Shown: positions 1 through 6,557 of the stretch, in pieces
Numbering within the stretch: the first letter of the stretch is position 1
How the letters are laid out: each line of letters starts with the position of its first letter
DNA from: Spirochaetota bacterium
GTDB lineage: Bacteria; Spirochaetota; B62-G9
DNA: 8,403 nucleotides
Assembly (NCBI GenBank): GCA_026990615.1
Contig: JALXDB010000064.1
Coordinates: 1-8,403, forward strand
Direction: 5' to 3'
Notes under the pieces: model-generated
What the model saw: only the letters and a program-made list of their open reading frames with translations
Database searches by the model: none
Told to the model about the DNA's origin: nothing
Made by a program: the position numbers and the translations under genes

Positions 1-114
1 CCCACCCGGTCCTCTGGTAAATCCATGGCCCACTTCTGTATTACCAAGAGCAGGCAGCTTATCAACATGTATTATTAAATCCGTATTGGCGCTACCAACA
101 ACAATCCCCTTCAT
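1..114 (-). CDS. PfkB/ribokinase-family sugar kinase, N-terminal part (runs off the left edge)
   Basis: Only the first 38 codons are present, starting at an ATG complementary to 112-114. The peptide begins MKGIVVGSANTDLIIHVDKL and continues through an LGNTEVG stretch to RGPGG. This matches the opening of ribokinases: a G-S-x-N-x-D beta strand, a P-x-x-G turn, then the start of the PGGKGANQA substrate loop, cut by the window edge. Family members phosphorylate ribose or a related sugar or nucleoside with ATP in the cytoplasm; the actual substrate cannot be told from this fragment. An AGGG sits 7 bases before the ATG, a weak ribosome site. The gene follows the acyltransferase on the same strand after 76 bases. 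A TATAAT complementary to 177-182 in that gap could be a separate -10, but no convincing -35 accompanies it. The family call is firm, the exact enzyme is open. Confidence 0.85.
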   Translation of the reverse strand, partial: MKGIVVGSANTDLIIHVDKLPALGNTEVGHGFTRGPGG

Positions 115-190
115 ACCTCAGCCCTGGTGAATTATGTGATTTAGATCTGATGTACTTCTATTAAAAATTAAATAAAATTATACTCAATAA

Positions 191-1315
191 TCAATCTAAC
201 TTTTTCTGAAATATTCTGTATCGTTTATACTCCTCACCTTTAACGTACTGGGTAGCCTTAATTATCGGTGTGTTAATCTCAAGTATCCATGATAGCTCTC
301 CTTCAGTATAGCCCAGCTTCTGTCCTTCAACCATGTTGTAGTAGAAAAGCATTACATCAGCTCCACGCTTTCTGAACTCGGGTTTTATCCCGAGCAAAAG
401 GAGCCTCAATCCTTTTATCCTTTTCATCCAGTATAAAAACTTGAATATACCAAATGGAAACAGTCTTCCATTCATATGAATAAGCGCTTCATTAATATTT
501 GGCAGGGTAAGAGAAAAGCCAACAGGGTTGCCGTCTATCTCTGCTATCTGGGCGAGCTCAATAATCTTTATTTTGTTAAAATTCTTTGCCGCTTCGGCAA
601 ACTCCTCATCGGTCATAGGAACAAAACCCCAGTTATCCTTCCATGCGGAGTTGTATATATCCCTGAGTATGTTTATATCTCTTTCATAATGTTTTGGATC
701 GAAAAATCTTATGTTAATATTTTTCTCTTCTTTAACCCTCTTGGCCAGTCTCTCAACCCTTTCGTCTATTTTCTGATGTATGGGCATCCTGAAAGCAAGA
801 ACATCCATAGCTTTTTCATATCCGGCTTTTTCAACAAGCTCCCTGTAGTAAGGCCTTGCATGGGACATATCAATATAGGGGGGATATTCAAACCCCTTGA
901 TAAGGATACCGGGAGAGATGTCGTTTGTACTAAAACTCATTGGGCCAAGCGAAACCTCCAGCCCTCTGCTTTTTAGCCAATCTTCGGCCCTTGAAAAGAG
1001 GGCATTTACAACATCCTGGTCGTTTATAGTTTCGAAAAAACCGAAAAAACCTGTTTTATCCTTATGGTAATCATTGTAGAGCCAGTTATGAATCGCTGTT
1101 ATTCTTCCTACAACCTCCCGATCCATGTATGCCAGATAAGACTGAATTTTCGCATGCTTAAAAAATGGATTTTTCTTTTCGCTGAACATCTTTTTAAGTT
1201 CCATCCTGAGAGGCTCAACATAACAGGGATCGTCCCGGTATATCTTTCTCGGAAGATTAAAAAACTTTTTTAAATCTCTGCCGGTTTTAACCTCTTTAAC
1301 AGCAATTTCACCCAT
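191..1315 (-). CDS. GNAT-like acyltransferase of the YghO type (possible bacterial ceramide synthase-like protein)
   Basis: A 374-residue protein. The ATG at 1315 is chosen over an in-frame TTG at 1330 because GGGGAG lies 7 bases before the ATG. It resembles the two-domain GNAT-like proteins annotated as YghO or 'N-acetyltransferase'. Conserved landmarks are a GPMSFSTND loop (about 124-132), a PPYIDMSH segment (about 145-152) before a YYRELVEKAGYEK stretch, NWGFVP (228-233), an acyl-CoA-site-like IKPEFRKRGAD (310-320), ELSWILEINTP (340-350) and YKRYRIF near the C-terminus. No signal peptide is seen; a hydrophobic patch at about 283-308 could help membrane contact. Family knowledge: the bacterial ceramide synthase of Caulobacter is a GNAT-superfamily protein annotated in this way. 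The divergent SDR reductase makes a lipid role possible, but no serine palmitoyltransferase is visible here. Gene and fold are confident, substrate is not. Confidence 0.85.
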   Translation of the reverse strand: MGEIAVKEVKTGRDLKKFFNLPRKIYRDDPCYVEPLRMELKKMFSEKKNPFFKHAKIQSYLAYMDREVVGRITAIHNWLYNDYHKDKTGFFGFFETINDQDVVNALFSRAEDWLKSRGLEVSLGPMSFSTNDISPGILIKGFEYPPYIDMSHARPYYRELVEKAGYEKAMDVLAFRMPIHQKIDERVERLAKRVKEEKNINIRFFDPKHYERDINILRDIYNSAWKDNWGFVPMTDEEFAEAAKNFNKIKIIELAQIAEIDGNPVGFSLTLPNINEALIHMNGRLFPFGIFKFLYWMKRIKGLRLLLLGIKPEFRKRGADVMLFYYNMVEGQKLGYTEGELSWILEINTPIIKATQYVKGEEYKRYRIFQKKLD

Positions 1316-1371
1316 CTTTTCGCTCCCCAATATTTTATTTAAATTAAAATCTTTAATTCTAAGCTGATTTC

Positions 1372-1380
1372 ATTATAACA
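1372..1380 (-). promoter_or_regulatory. Extended -10 promoter candidate for the acyltransferase
   Basis: Read on the minus strand this is TGTTATAAT: a consensus TATAAT (1372-1377) with the TG of an extended -10 at 1379-1380. It lies 56 bases upstream of the acyltransferase ATG. The nearest -35-like element (TTGTTT, 1399-1404) is spaced too far (21 bases), so the extended -10 would have to carry recognition. Confidence 0.5.
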
Positions 1381-1422
1381 AGATATTTAACAAAAAGAAA
1401 ACAAGTTTTTAAACTATATTAA

Positions 1423-1431
1423 TGTTATAAT
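1423..1431 (+). promoter_or_regulatory. Extended -10 promoter candidate for the SDR reductase
   Basis: TGTTATAAT on the plus strand: consensus TATAAT at 1426-1431 with TG at 1423-1424. No good -35 is seen 16-18 bases upstream. The predicted start would leave a leader of about 70 bases before the ATG at 1511. The same nine bases occur in opposite orientation at 1372-1380. Confidence 0.55.
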
Positions 1432-1510
1432 ATTTTAAAAGACTGGATAGAGTCATACTACAATCAAGCAAAAGAACCAGGAAAAGAACACCAGACTGGA
1501 GAATACACAA

Positions 1511-2524
1511 ATGAATAATACCAAAAAGATAAAAAATATAATGATAACAGGAGCCAATGGATTTATAGGCTCCCATTTGATGAAGATGTTCTCTGAAATG
1601 GATGGATACAGTGTTACAGGCCTTGTTAGAAAAAGTTCAAACCTATTCAGGCTTGAAGGAAGGGATTATAAACTCAAATACAGTTCCCTGGAAAGCATAT
1701 CCGGTGATACTTTGAGAGGGATCGATGTTGTTATTCATACTGCCGGTAAGGCCAGCGATTGGGGTAAATACAGCGAATTCTATAAAACCAACTACGAAGG
1801 AACGATTAACCTCGTAAAAAGGTCAATAGAGGCCGGGGTGAAACGATTTATTCACTTCAGCTCCACTGTTGTATACGGGTTTAACGGGAATGTAAATACA
1901 AAAGAAGATAAACCTTTTGCCCCCTTCAACAACAACTACTGCATAACCAAAGCTCTTGCTGAAAAAGAGTTGTGGAAATTAAAAGATAAAATCGAAATTA
2001 TCGTTATAAGACCATCCAATGTATTCGGACCAGGGGACTACTCTTTCACATATCCCCTCATACAGACACTGGAAAAAGGGCTCATCGGATTTGTAAATGG
2101 CGGCAGGCCATTGACATCGCCGTGCTATGTAAAGAATTTGTGCAGGGCAACCGAACTGGCTGTAAAAACGGAAAAAGGTGTGGGTGAGGCTTTTAACATC
2201 TCCGACTCCAATGATATTCCATGGATAGAGTTCCTGAAGTTGTTTTCATCAGAACTAAAAGCGAAACCTCCAAGGCTATATATCCCGGCATCCCCGCTAA
2301 TGGCAGTTGCAAAGATTATGGAGTTCATTTACCGGGCAGTCGGCTCCCGGAAGCCTCCCTTTTTGACTCCATATCGAATAGCAATATCATCCAGAGATTA
2401 CAGCTTTAGCACTGAAAAGGCAAAAAGGCTTTTGAACTATGTTCCCACCCATACAACAGAAGATGGTGTAAAGGAGAGCGTAGAGTGGTACAGGGCAGTT
2501 AAGAACCATCCCGAATATAAATAA
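1511..2524 (+). CDS. NAD(P)-dependent epimerase/dehydratase, extended SDR family (3-beta-HSD-like)
   Basis: A 337-residue Rossmann-fold oxidoreductase, the usual length for an extended SDR. The N-terminal dinucleotide loop TGANGFIG is at residues 13-20 (GxxGxxG). IDVVIHTAGKASDW (71-84) matches the DVVxHxA strand. The catalytic triad is seen as SSTVVYG (S117/S118) and Y143-x-x-x-K147. RPSNVFGPGD (167-176) is the usual substrate-side strand after the active site. The C-terminal third is family-typical, and PASPLMAVAKIMEFIYRAVG may touch the membrane, as in sterol and 3-beta-hydroxysteroid dehydrogenase-like members. The start is supported by GGAG 9 bases upstream. It is transcribed away from the GNAT-like acyltransferase. 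Substrate could be a nucleotide sugar, a sterol or hopanoid-like lipid, or a 3-keto-ceramide; the sequence alone does not decide. No terminator is recognised downstream. Confidence 0.88.
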   Translation: MNNTKKIKNIMITGANGFIGSHLMKMFSEMDGYSVTGLVRKSSNLFRLEGRDYKLKYSSLESISGDTLRGIDVVIHTAGKASDWGKYSEFYKTNYEGTINLVKRSIEAGVKRFIHFSSTVVYGFNGNVNTKEDKPFAPFNNNYCITKALAEKELWKLKDKIEIIVIRPSNVFGPGDYSFTYPLIQTLEKGLIGFVNGGRPLTSPCYVKNLCRATELAVKTEKGVGEAFNISDSNDIPWIEFLKLFSSELKAKPPRLYIPASPLMAVAKIMEFIYRAVGSRKPPFLTPYRIAISSRDYSFSTEKAKRLLNYVPTHTTEDGVKESVEWYRAVKNHPEYK

Positions 2525-2569
2525 ATTGCAACAACATTCTGAGAACAACTGTAGAAAAATAGAAAAGGG

Positions 2570-2599
2570 CTCTTTGATATCCTCTTTGATATACTCTTT
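2570..2599. repeat. 12-base tandem repeat, about 2.5 copies
   Basis: Units CTCTTTGATATC (2570-2581) and CTCTTTGATATA (2582-2593) differ by one base and are followed by a half unit CTCTTT (2594-2599). It begins 46 bases after the reductase stop codon and is outside any gene. It is probably a small slippage repeat of no evident function. Confidence 0.8.
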
Positions 2600-2809
2600 C
2601 GTCACCTGTTAATCAATGGTTTCGTTTCCTGATACTGATCTGGTATTCTTTACCGCTTTTCTACCGCCTTTTATGTTGTTGAATTGATCTTAATACTTAT
2701 GGCATAAACTGAATTAATGGACAGTTTAAAAAGAAAGAGCCGTGGGTATTAGCAAAAAACGGTTTAATCGTAAGCTGTAACGAACGTTAAAACTCGGCGG
2801 TATAGTTAT

Positions 2810-2839
2810 ACTGCATCCAAATTACAAAATGAATGCAGT
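2810..2839. repeat. Spaced inverted repeat downstream of the dehydrogenase-like gene
   Basis: ACTGCAT (2810-2816) and ATGCAGT (2833-2839) are perfect complements separated by 16 bases. On the minus strand it lies 75 bases beyond the dehydrogenase-like stop codon. It lacks a T-run and its loop is long, so it is not a convincing terminator. Confidence 0.4.
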
Positions 2840-2913
2840 CTGACCTACCTGTAGCCCGATCTATTCTATGAAAAATTATGTGAAAACTCTATTTGATCAA
2901 CTTACTGCTCTAC

Positions 2914-4071
2914 CTACTGATAAGCCTTCTCCAGTATCTCCATAAGGTTTTCAAATGAGGCTCTTCTCGGAATTGAGTTTATATCCTCAAACCTTACAGC
3001 TACTTCGGCCGCTTCGGCAAGGTCATCTTTGGCGAGGTTTAGCTCCTTAAAGTTTTTATAGAGCTTAACTCCAAGAGACTCCTTAAACTCCTTTATAGCC
3101 TCTATGGCCTTTTCAGCCGCTTCTGTTTCTTCAAGCCCCTCAATATCCTTTCCCATTACCCTGGCTATCTTAGCAAAACGTGGTGCTGCTACATTCAGGT
3201 TGTAGTCAATTATATACGGCAGGAGTATGGAAGATGCAATGGATTTCGATATCCTGCTTTTACCATTCATACCCATTGAAAGTGAAAAGGCAATACCAAA
3301 TCCTGTAATAATATTGGCAATCGCTATGAAAAGCCCTGCTATACATAGATTCTCTCTAGTGGTTACATCAAGCGGGTTTTTTATGTAGTTCTGCAGATTG
3401 TAGTATACAATTTCAATCCCCCTGAGCAATACAGGCTCAACAAGAGGATTCACCTTGAGAGAAATATATCCTTCAATTGAAAGCGTAAGTATATCCAGGG
3501 CTATATAGGCGGCTGTATCTACGGGAATTGAAGACATTATAGCCGGATCTATAAGAAGTATATCTGTACCCATTCCATCAGGCGATATAACCTTATTGGT
3601 CTGATCGGAGGCGTCTGTTAAGAAAGCTGACCCGGTCAGGGAATATATCTCCCGAAACACGACGGGGATCTCAACATATGCAACCCTGTCCCCGTTTCCC
3701 TCCCTGCCGAGTATATAATCCATCAGGTCACCCTCATTTTTGCATAAAAAGGATACTATCTTTGCTATATTGCACACCCTTGAACTTCCGATTCCTATAA
3801 TAACATTGGCCCTTGACTTTCTTGCTATTAAAGCTACTTCATCAATAACGGATGAATCCGCACCCGGAAGCACCCCATCGTAAACTATCGGTTCAATATT
3901 TTTGCTTTTGAGTATTCCTTCTACATTTTGAAGTATATCAGAATCGGCAACCAGATTATCGACTATTATAAAAACTCTGTCTCCAATGGAGCTTATAAAA
4001 TGCCCGAGTCTTGCCAGCGAATCGACGCCAAACTCTACCTTCGTCGGGATAGTAAATTCGGATATTCTCAT
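2914..4071 (-). CDS. Iron-containing alcohol dehydrogenase-fold protein with lost metal and cofactor motifs (probable pseudoenzyme)
   Basis: A 385-residue protein, full length for group III (Fe-ADH) dehydrogenases and colinear with them. It opens with the family pattern FTIPTKVEFGVDSL (6-19) and keeps LLIDPAIMSSIP (172-183) and SSILLPYIIDYN (280-291). Key sites differ. The first nucleotide loop GGGSxxDxAK reads GSSRVCNIAK (95-104). The second loop, PTTAGTGSE in relatives, reads PVVFREIYS (136-144). The metal-site DALTHAIE reads DILTLSIE (193-200), so Asp193 stays but His becomes Leu197. The HAMAH and PHG histidines become Phe262, Met266 and Lys276. These four histidines are ligands or near the active site in lactaldehyde and 1,3-propanediol reductases. 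Iron binding and normal NAD-dependent redox chemistry are therefore unlikely. The frame is intact, with GGGG 6 bases before the ATG. It may be regulatory or structural, or have a new activity. Fold is firm, function unknown. Confidence 0.85.
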   Translation of the reverse strand: MRISEFTIPTKVEFGVDSLARLGHFISSIGDRVFIIVDNLVADSDILQNVEGILKSKNIEPIVYDGVLPGADSSVIDEVALIARKSRANVIIGIGSSRVCNIAKIVSFLCKNEGDLMDYILGREGNGDRVAYVEIPVVFREIYSLTGSAFLTDASDQTNKVISPDGMGTDILLIDPAIMSSIPVDTAAYIALDILTLSIEGYISLKVNPLVEPVLLRGIEIVYYNLQNYIKNPLDVTTRENLCIAGLFIAIANIITGFGIAFSLSMGMNGKSRISKSIASSILLPYIIDYNLNVAAPRFAKIARVMGKDIEGLEETEAAEKAIEAIKEFKESLGVKLYKNFKELNLAKDDLAEAAEVAVRFEDINSIPRRASFENLMEILEKAYQ

Positions 4072-4114
4072 CCAATACCCCTTTACGATAAATCAGAATT
4101 GATATCTAAATTAA

Positions 4115-4144
4115 ATAATAATGGAGTTCCGCCGGAATTTCCAA
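4115..4144 (-). promoter_or_regulatory. Candidate sigma-70-type promoter of the dehydrogenase-like gene
   Basis: On the minus strand TTGGAA (4139-4144) and TATTAT (4115-4120) are 18 bases apart, matching 4/6 and 5/6 consensus positions. The -10 lies 43 bases before the ATG. The upstream flgM unit ends at a terminator, so this gene needs its own promoter. Confidence 0.4.
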
Positions 4145-4151
4145 AATTCCG
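4133..4151. repeat. 8-base perfect inverted repeat over the -35 (possible operator)
   Basis: CGGAATTT (4133-4140), three bases CCA, then AAATTCCG (4144-4151). The repeat covers the proposed -35 of the dehydrogenase-like gene. It has no T-run, so it is more like a dyad operator or a small RNA hairpin than a terminator. Confidence 0.5.
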
Positions 4152-4196
4152 AAACACCGGCCAATCAGAAATAAAAAATCAATAACAAAAGATAAT

Positions 4197-4221
4197 AAAA
4201 AAAGGCGGAGTCCCCTCCGCC
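4197..4221 (-). terminator. Intrinsic terminator of flgM
   Basis: On the minus strand the stem GGCGGAG / CTCCGCC (seven perfect base pairs, four-base loop, 4204-4221) is followed at once by seven T residues (complement of 4197-4203). It begins 33 bases beyond the flgM stop codon and separates flgM from the dehydrogenase-like gene. Confidence 0.92.
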
Positions 4222-4254
4222 CATATATGTGATATTAGCATAACCCTAAACTTT

Positions 4255-4563
4255 TTACTTGGTCTTTATTCCAAAGGACTCGACTATCTTTTCTGCAATC
4301 TTTTCAGCAATCTCTTTTGTGAGATATTTATCGGGATCTTCCAGCTTATCCCTTAATTCTTTAATCCTTTCAGGAGTCAATTCAGGTCTGATATCAGGAG
4401 CCGCTTTTGCCTTCGCTTCTGCCTGGGAAATTTCAGCCATCTTTTTGGCCTCATCGGAAAGCTCCACCCTGTCTCCCTTTTCACCGCCTTTACTCTTCTT
4501 GACCTTAACCCCGCTCTGGGTCTTTAATATCTTATTTAATGGACCTATTCTATCTATTGTCAT
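4255..4563 (-). CDS. flgM: FlgM-type anti-sigma-28 factor
   Basis: A 102-residue, highly charged, cysteine- and tryptophan-free protein of the size of FlgM. FlgM binds and silences the flagellar sigma factor sigma-28 (FliA) until the hook is complete and FlgM is exported through the flagellum. The N-terminus MTIDRIGPLN is followed by a Lys/Gly-rich disordered stretch (about 14-30). DRVELSDEAKKMAE (31-44) is the family 'V-x-L-S-x-x-A' patch. The C-terminal helices, RPELTPERIKELRDKLEDP then YLTKEIAEKIAEKIVES (about 59-96), form the sigma-28-binding part. The start is supported by a GGAGAGG ribosome site about 7 bases upstream. It stands apart from other flagellar genes, after rsmI with a 158-base gap that holds a sigma-28-like promoter, so it is likely under sigma-28 feedback. 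It ends at a strong terminator. Confidence 0.9.
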   Translation of the reverse strand: MTIDRIGPLNKILKTQSGVKVKKSKGGEKGDRVELSDEAKKMAEISQAEAKAKAAPDIRPELTPERIKELRDKLEDPDKYLTKEIAEKIAEKIVESFGIKTK

Positions 4564-4591
4564 TTTTCATCCTCTCCTTTTCTCAATTGAT

Positions 4592-4618
4592 ATATCGGAA
4601 AATTTAACCCCAATCTTA
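4592..4618 (-). promoter_or_regulatory. Sigma-28 (FliA)-like flagellar promoter of flgM
   Basis: On the minus strand TAAG (4615-4618), 15 bases, then TCCGATAT (4592-4599). The sigma-28 consensus is TAAA-N15-GCCGATAA, so spacing is exact, with 3/4 and 6/8 matches including the core CCGATA. The start would fall near 4585, giving a leader of about 22 bases before flgM. Confidence 0.65.
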
Positions 4619-4666
4619 AATTATTTAAAGAAAAACAACTGAATACCAACTAACAATCCCAGTAAT

Positions 4667-4695
4667 ATAATAACTCAATCAAAAGATTTTTGCAA
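4667..4695 (-). promoter_or_regulatory. Distal sigma-70-type promoter candidate upstream of flgM
   Basis: On the minus strand TTGCAA (4690-4695), 17 bases, then TATTAT (4667-4672); 4/6 and 5/6 consensus matches with ideal spacing. It would give flgM expression independent of sigma-28, as class 2 expression does in enteric bacteria. Confidence 0.45.
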
Positions 4696-4721
4696 ACAAC
4701 TATTAAGCAATAAATGAGTTA

Positions 4722-5474
4722 TTATTCTACAGCTTTTTGCCTACGCTCATCAGAATTTCCTGAATATTCAGAACTTTTGTTACGGTTTTGCCTGTTACCG
4801 ACGGCATTGTTAACAACTATCGTATATTCCCCTTTTACGCCATCCTTCATTATCTCCTTTATAACACTGCCAATCCTGCCTCTATAGCTCTTTTCGTACA
4901 GCTTTGTCATCTCTTTGGATACAGATATCTGGATATTACCGAGTACCTCCTGCAGGTCCTTTAAAAAATTTAACAAACGATGGGGAGATTCATAAAACAC
5001 GTGAACTGTTTTCTCCCCTTTAATCTCCTCAAACTTTCTCTTTCTTCTCCCGGATTTAGGAGAAATAAACCCGTGAAAATGGTACGAGGAAACACAGTAA
5101 CCCGAGCAAACAATAGCTGAATGAACGGCCGATGGGCCGGGAATAGGAACAATATCTATCTCTTTTTTAACCGCTTCCCTTGTAATAACACAGCCCGGGT
5201 CCGATATTATAGGCGTGCCGCTATCGGATACAAGGGCCAGATTCTTGCCGGTTTCAAGCATCTCAATTATACGGCTCACCACAGCACGGCTGCTTTTTGA
5301 ATGAAATGAGATGAGAGGCTTACTTATACTGTAGTGATTTAATAGCTTTCTTGTGACTCTTGTATCTTCACATATAATGTAGTCGACCTCTCCAAGCACC
5401 TCAACTGCCCGGTAGGTTATATCCGACAAATTCCCAATTGGCGTGCTTACCAGATATAGTTTTCCCTTAATCAT
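4722..5474 (-). CDS. rsmI: 16S rRNA (cytidine(1402)-2'-O)-methyltransferase RsmI
   Basis: A 250-residue SAM-dependent tetrapyrrole methylase-fold enzyme that 2'-O-methylates C1402 in the decoding centre of 16S rRNA. Motifs in order: [16 protein letters not shown] (5-20), CEDTR (35-39), [14 protein letters not shown] (81-94), PIPGPSA (110-116), [11 protein letters not shown] (135-145) and FYESPHR (160-166), with the usual E-x-T-K strand at about 207-211. The HxHNE-like motif after the first domain strand reads FHSKSS (57-62), which departs from the E. coli form. A polar tail of about 25 residues rich in Asn, Arg and Ser follows the fold. The ATG overlaps the last 8 bases of the upstream PIN/TRAM gene (ATGATTAA), and no strong ribosome site is seen, which fits translational coupling. 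Confidence 0.95.
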   Translation of the reverse strand: MIKGKLYLVSTPIGNLSDITYRAVEVLGEVDYIICEDTRVTRKLLNHYSISKPLISFHSKSSRAVVSRIIEMLETGKNLALVSDSGTPIISDPGCVITREAVKKEIDIVPIPGPSAVHSAIVCSGYCVSSYHFHGFISPKSGRRKRKFEEIKGEKTVHVFYESPHRLLNFLKDLQEVLGNIQISVSKEMTKLYEKSYRGRIGSVIKEIMKDGVKGEYTIVVNNAVGNRQNRNKSSEYSGNSDERRQKAVE

Positions 5475-6429
5475 GGTCTACTTTTGCGAAAATCATCCTT
5501 CCTGCGGGAGTCTGAAGAACGCTTGTCACAGTAACGTAAACCTCTTCTCCAACGTACCTCTTTCCGGAGTCCACAACAACCATAGTACCGTCGTCAAGGT
5601 ATCCTATACCCTGACCGGGATCTTTTCCCTCTTTTATCACCACTATCTTCATCTTCTCTCCCGGTATAACTATCGGCTTCAGAGCACTGGCCAGTTGATT
5701 TATACTTAAGACCGGAACCCCCTGTATCTCTGCAACTTTGTAAAGGTTAAAATCGTTGGTTATAATCTTCGCATTCAGGGCTTTGGCAAGTTTTACCAGC
5801 TTTGAATCAACATCGGGGATCTCCGGAAAATCCTGGTCTGTGATCCTGATCAACGTATTCTTATCCTTCTTCAATCTGTTCAGTACATCCAGTCCTCTTC
5901 TCCCCCTTGCCCTCTTAACCGAATCCGCCGAATCTGCGATCTGCTGTAGTTCATCAAGGACAAATTTAGGAACTATCAGCACCCCTTCAATAAACTTTGT
6001 GTCTATAATATCTGCAATCCTCCCATCAATTATCACACTGGTATCAAGTATTTTAAGAGACTCCGGCTGAAGTCCTGCGGCTGCAGGAGGAGGAATAATG
6101 CCTGCTCCAAAACTGAGGTGCGATACAACAGTTACCCCAAAATAGAGAGATGTAAGATAAATAATCAATTTGTAAAACAGATTAGGTTTTAGCCCCAGAG
6201 TATATACAATACCGTATAAAAGCAGCCCTATTAAAAGCCCCGATACAGTTCCTTTAAAAACCTTCGTAACATTTTCTTTCTGGAATCCCTTAATATAGTA
6301 TTCAGCAAGAACAATTAAAGTGGTAGCTGCAAAAACTATTATAGGATAGATATAGTAATTTTCCTGGTGGAGATTAGTAAAAAGGGCAGTAAGTACCGAT
6401 ACAACTACAAATACAATTCTTATTATCAA
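5467..6429 (-). CDS. Membrane-anchored PIN/TRAM-domain protein (YacL-like)
   Basis: A 320-residue protein. The N-terminal part has about four membrane segments (roughly 2-18, 28-45, 60-79 and 86-105). A PIN nuclease-type domain follows from about 126: [15 protein letters not shown] with Asp129 and Asp135, [10 protein letters not shown] with Glu160, [10 protein letters not shown] with Asp206/Asp208 and [11 protein letters not shown] with Asp226. These acidic residues match the PIN metal site, so nuclease activity is possible. The C-terminal TRAM domain (about 258-318), with [16 protein letters not shown], is expected to bind RNA. The start is TTG at 6429: AGGAG lies 8 bases upstream and no nearby ATG fits the first membrane segment. 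It lies between carD and rsmI, and its tail overlaps rsmI. Family members often sit beside CarD genes; the RNA target is unknown. No clear promoter is seen in the 169 bases after carD. Confidence 0.92.
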   Translation of the reverse strand: MIIRIVFVVVSVLTALFTNLHQENYYIYPIIVFAATTLIVLAEYYIKGFQKENVTKVFKGTVSGLLIGLLLYGIVYTLGLKPNLFYKLIIYLTSLYFGVTVVSHLSFGAGIIPPPAAAGLQPESLKILDTSVIIDGRIADIIDTKFIEGVLIVPKFVLDELQQIADSADSVKRARGRRGLDVLNRLKKDKNTLIRITDQDFPEIPDVDSKLVKLAKALNAKIITNDFNLYKVAEIQGVPVLSINQLASALKPIVIPGEKMKIVVIKEGKDPGQGIGYLDDGTMVVVDSGKRYVGEEVYVTVTSVLQTPAGRMIFAKVDHD

Positions 6430-6557
6430 AACGAATTCTCCTGTCAGGTTTAATTCTGTTTGTTTCCCTTATGGATATGTAACAACATACGGGAAAAGCC
6501 GGCAGATTCACTGAAGAAGCCATGAATTGCTTCTATCTACTTTTTACTTTAAGTTAG

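Larger units (their letters stand above)
2525..2913. other. 389-bp gene-free gap between convergent genes
   Basis: No open frame with a ribosome site or a recognisable product was found on either strand. It lies where the SDR reductase (plus) and the dehydrogenase-like gene (minus) converge, so terminators would be expected, but no GC-rich hairpin with a T-run is visible. It holds a 12-base tandem repeat (2570-2599), a short direct repeat of the TACCGC-TTTT type (2651-2660 and 2662-2672) and a spaced 7-base inverted repeat (2810-2839). Confidence 0.7.

Noticed and set aside
476..976. Open frame of 166 codons on the plus strand
   Set aside because: It lies wholly inside the acyltransferase on the other strand, has no ribosome site or recognisable domain, and the minus-strand frame carries clear family motifs.
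2570..2599. CRISPR-like array from the 12-base repeat
   Set aside because: Units are directly adjacent with no spacers and far shorter than CRISPR repeats.
2387..2605. Minus-strand open frame running from the reductase into the gap
   Set aside because: Cys- and Phe-rich product, no ribosome site, and it overlaps the C-terminus of the reductase antisense.
2525..2913. Possible mobile-element remnant or small RNA in the gap
   Set aside because: No terminal inverted repeats, target duplications, transposase fragment or promoter-plus-terminator pair could be found.
4259..4642. Plus-strand open frame of 127 codons opposite flgM
   Set aside because: Its Ser/Leu/Phe-rich product mirrors the Glu/Lys/Ala-rich FlgM frame; it also runs over the flgM promoter. 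It is an antisense shadow.
5756..6070. Plus-strand open frame opposite the PIN domain
   Set aside because: Low-complexity Ser/Phe/Leu product with no start signal, opposite a frame holding all PIN catalytic acids.
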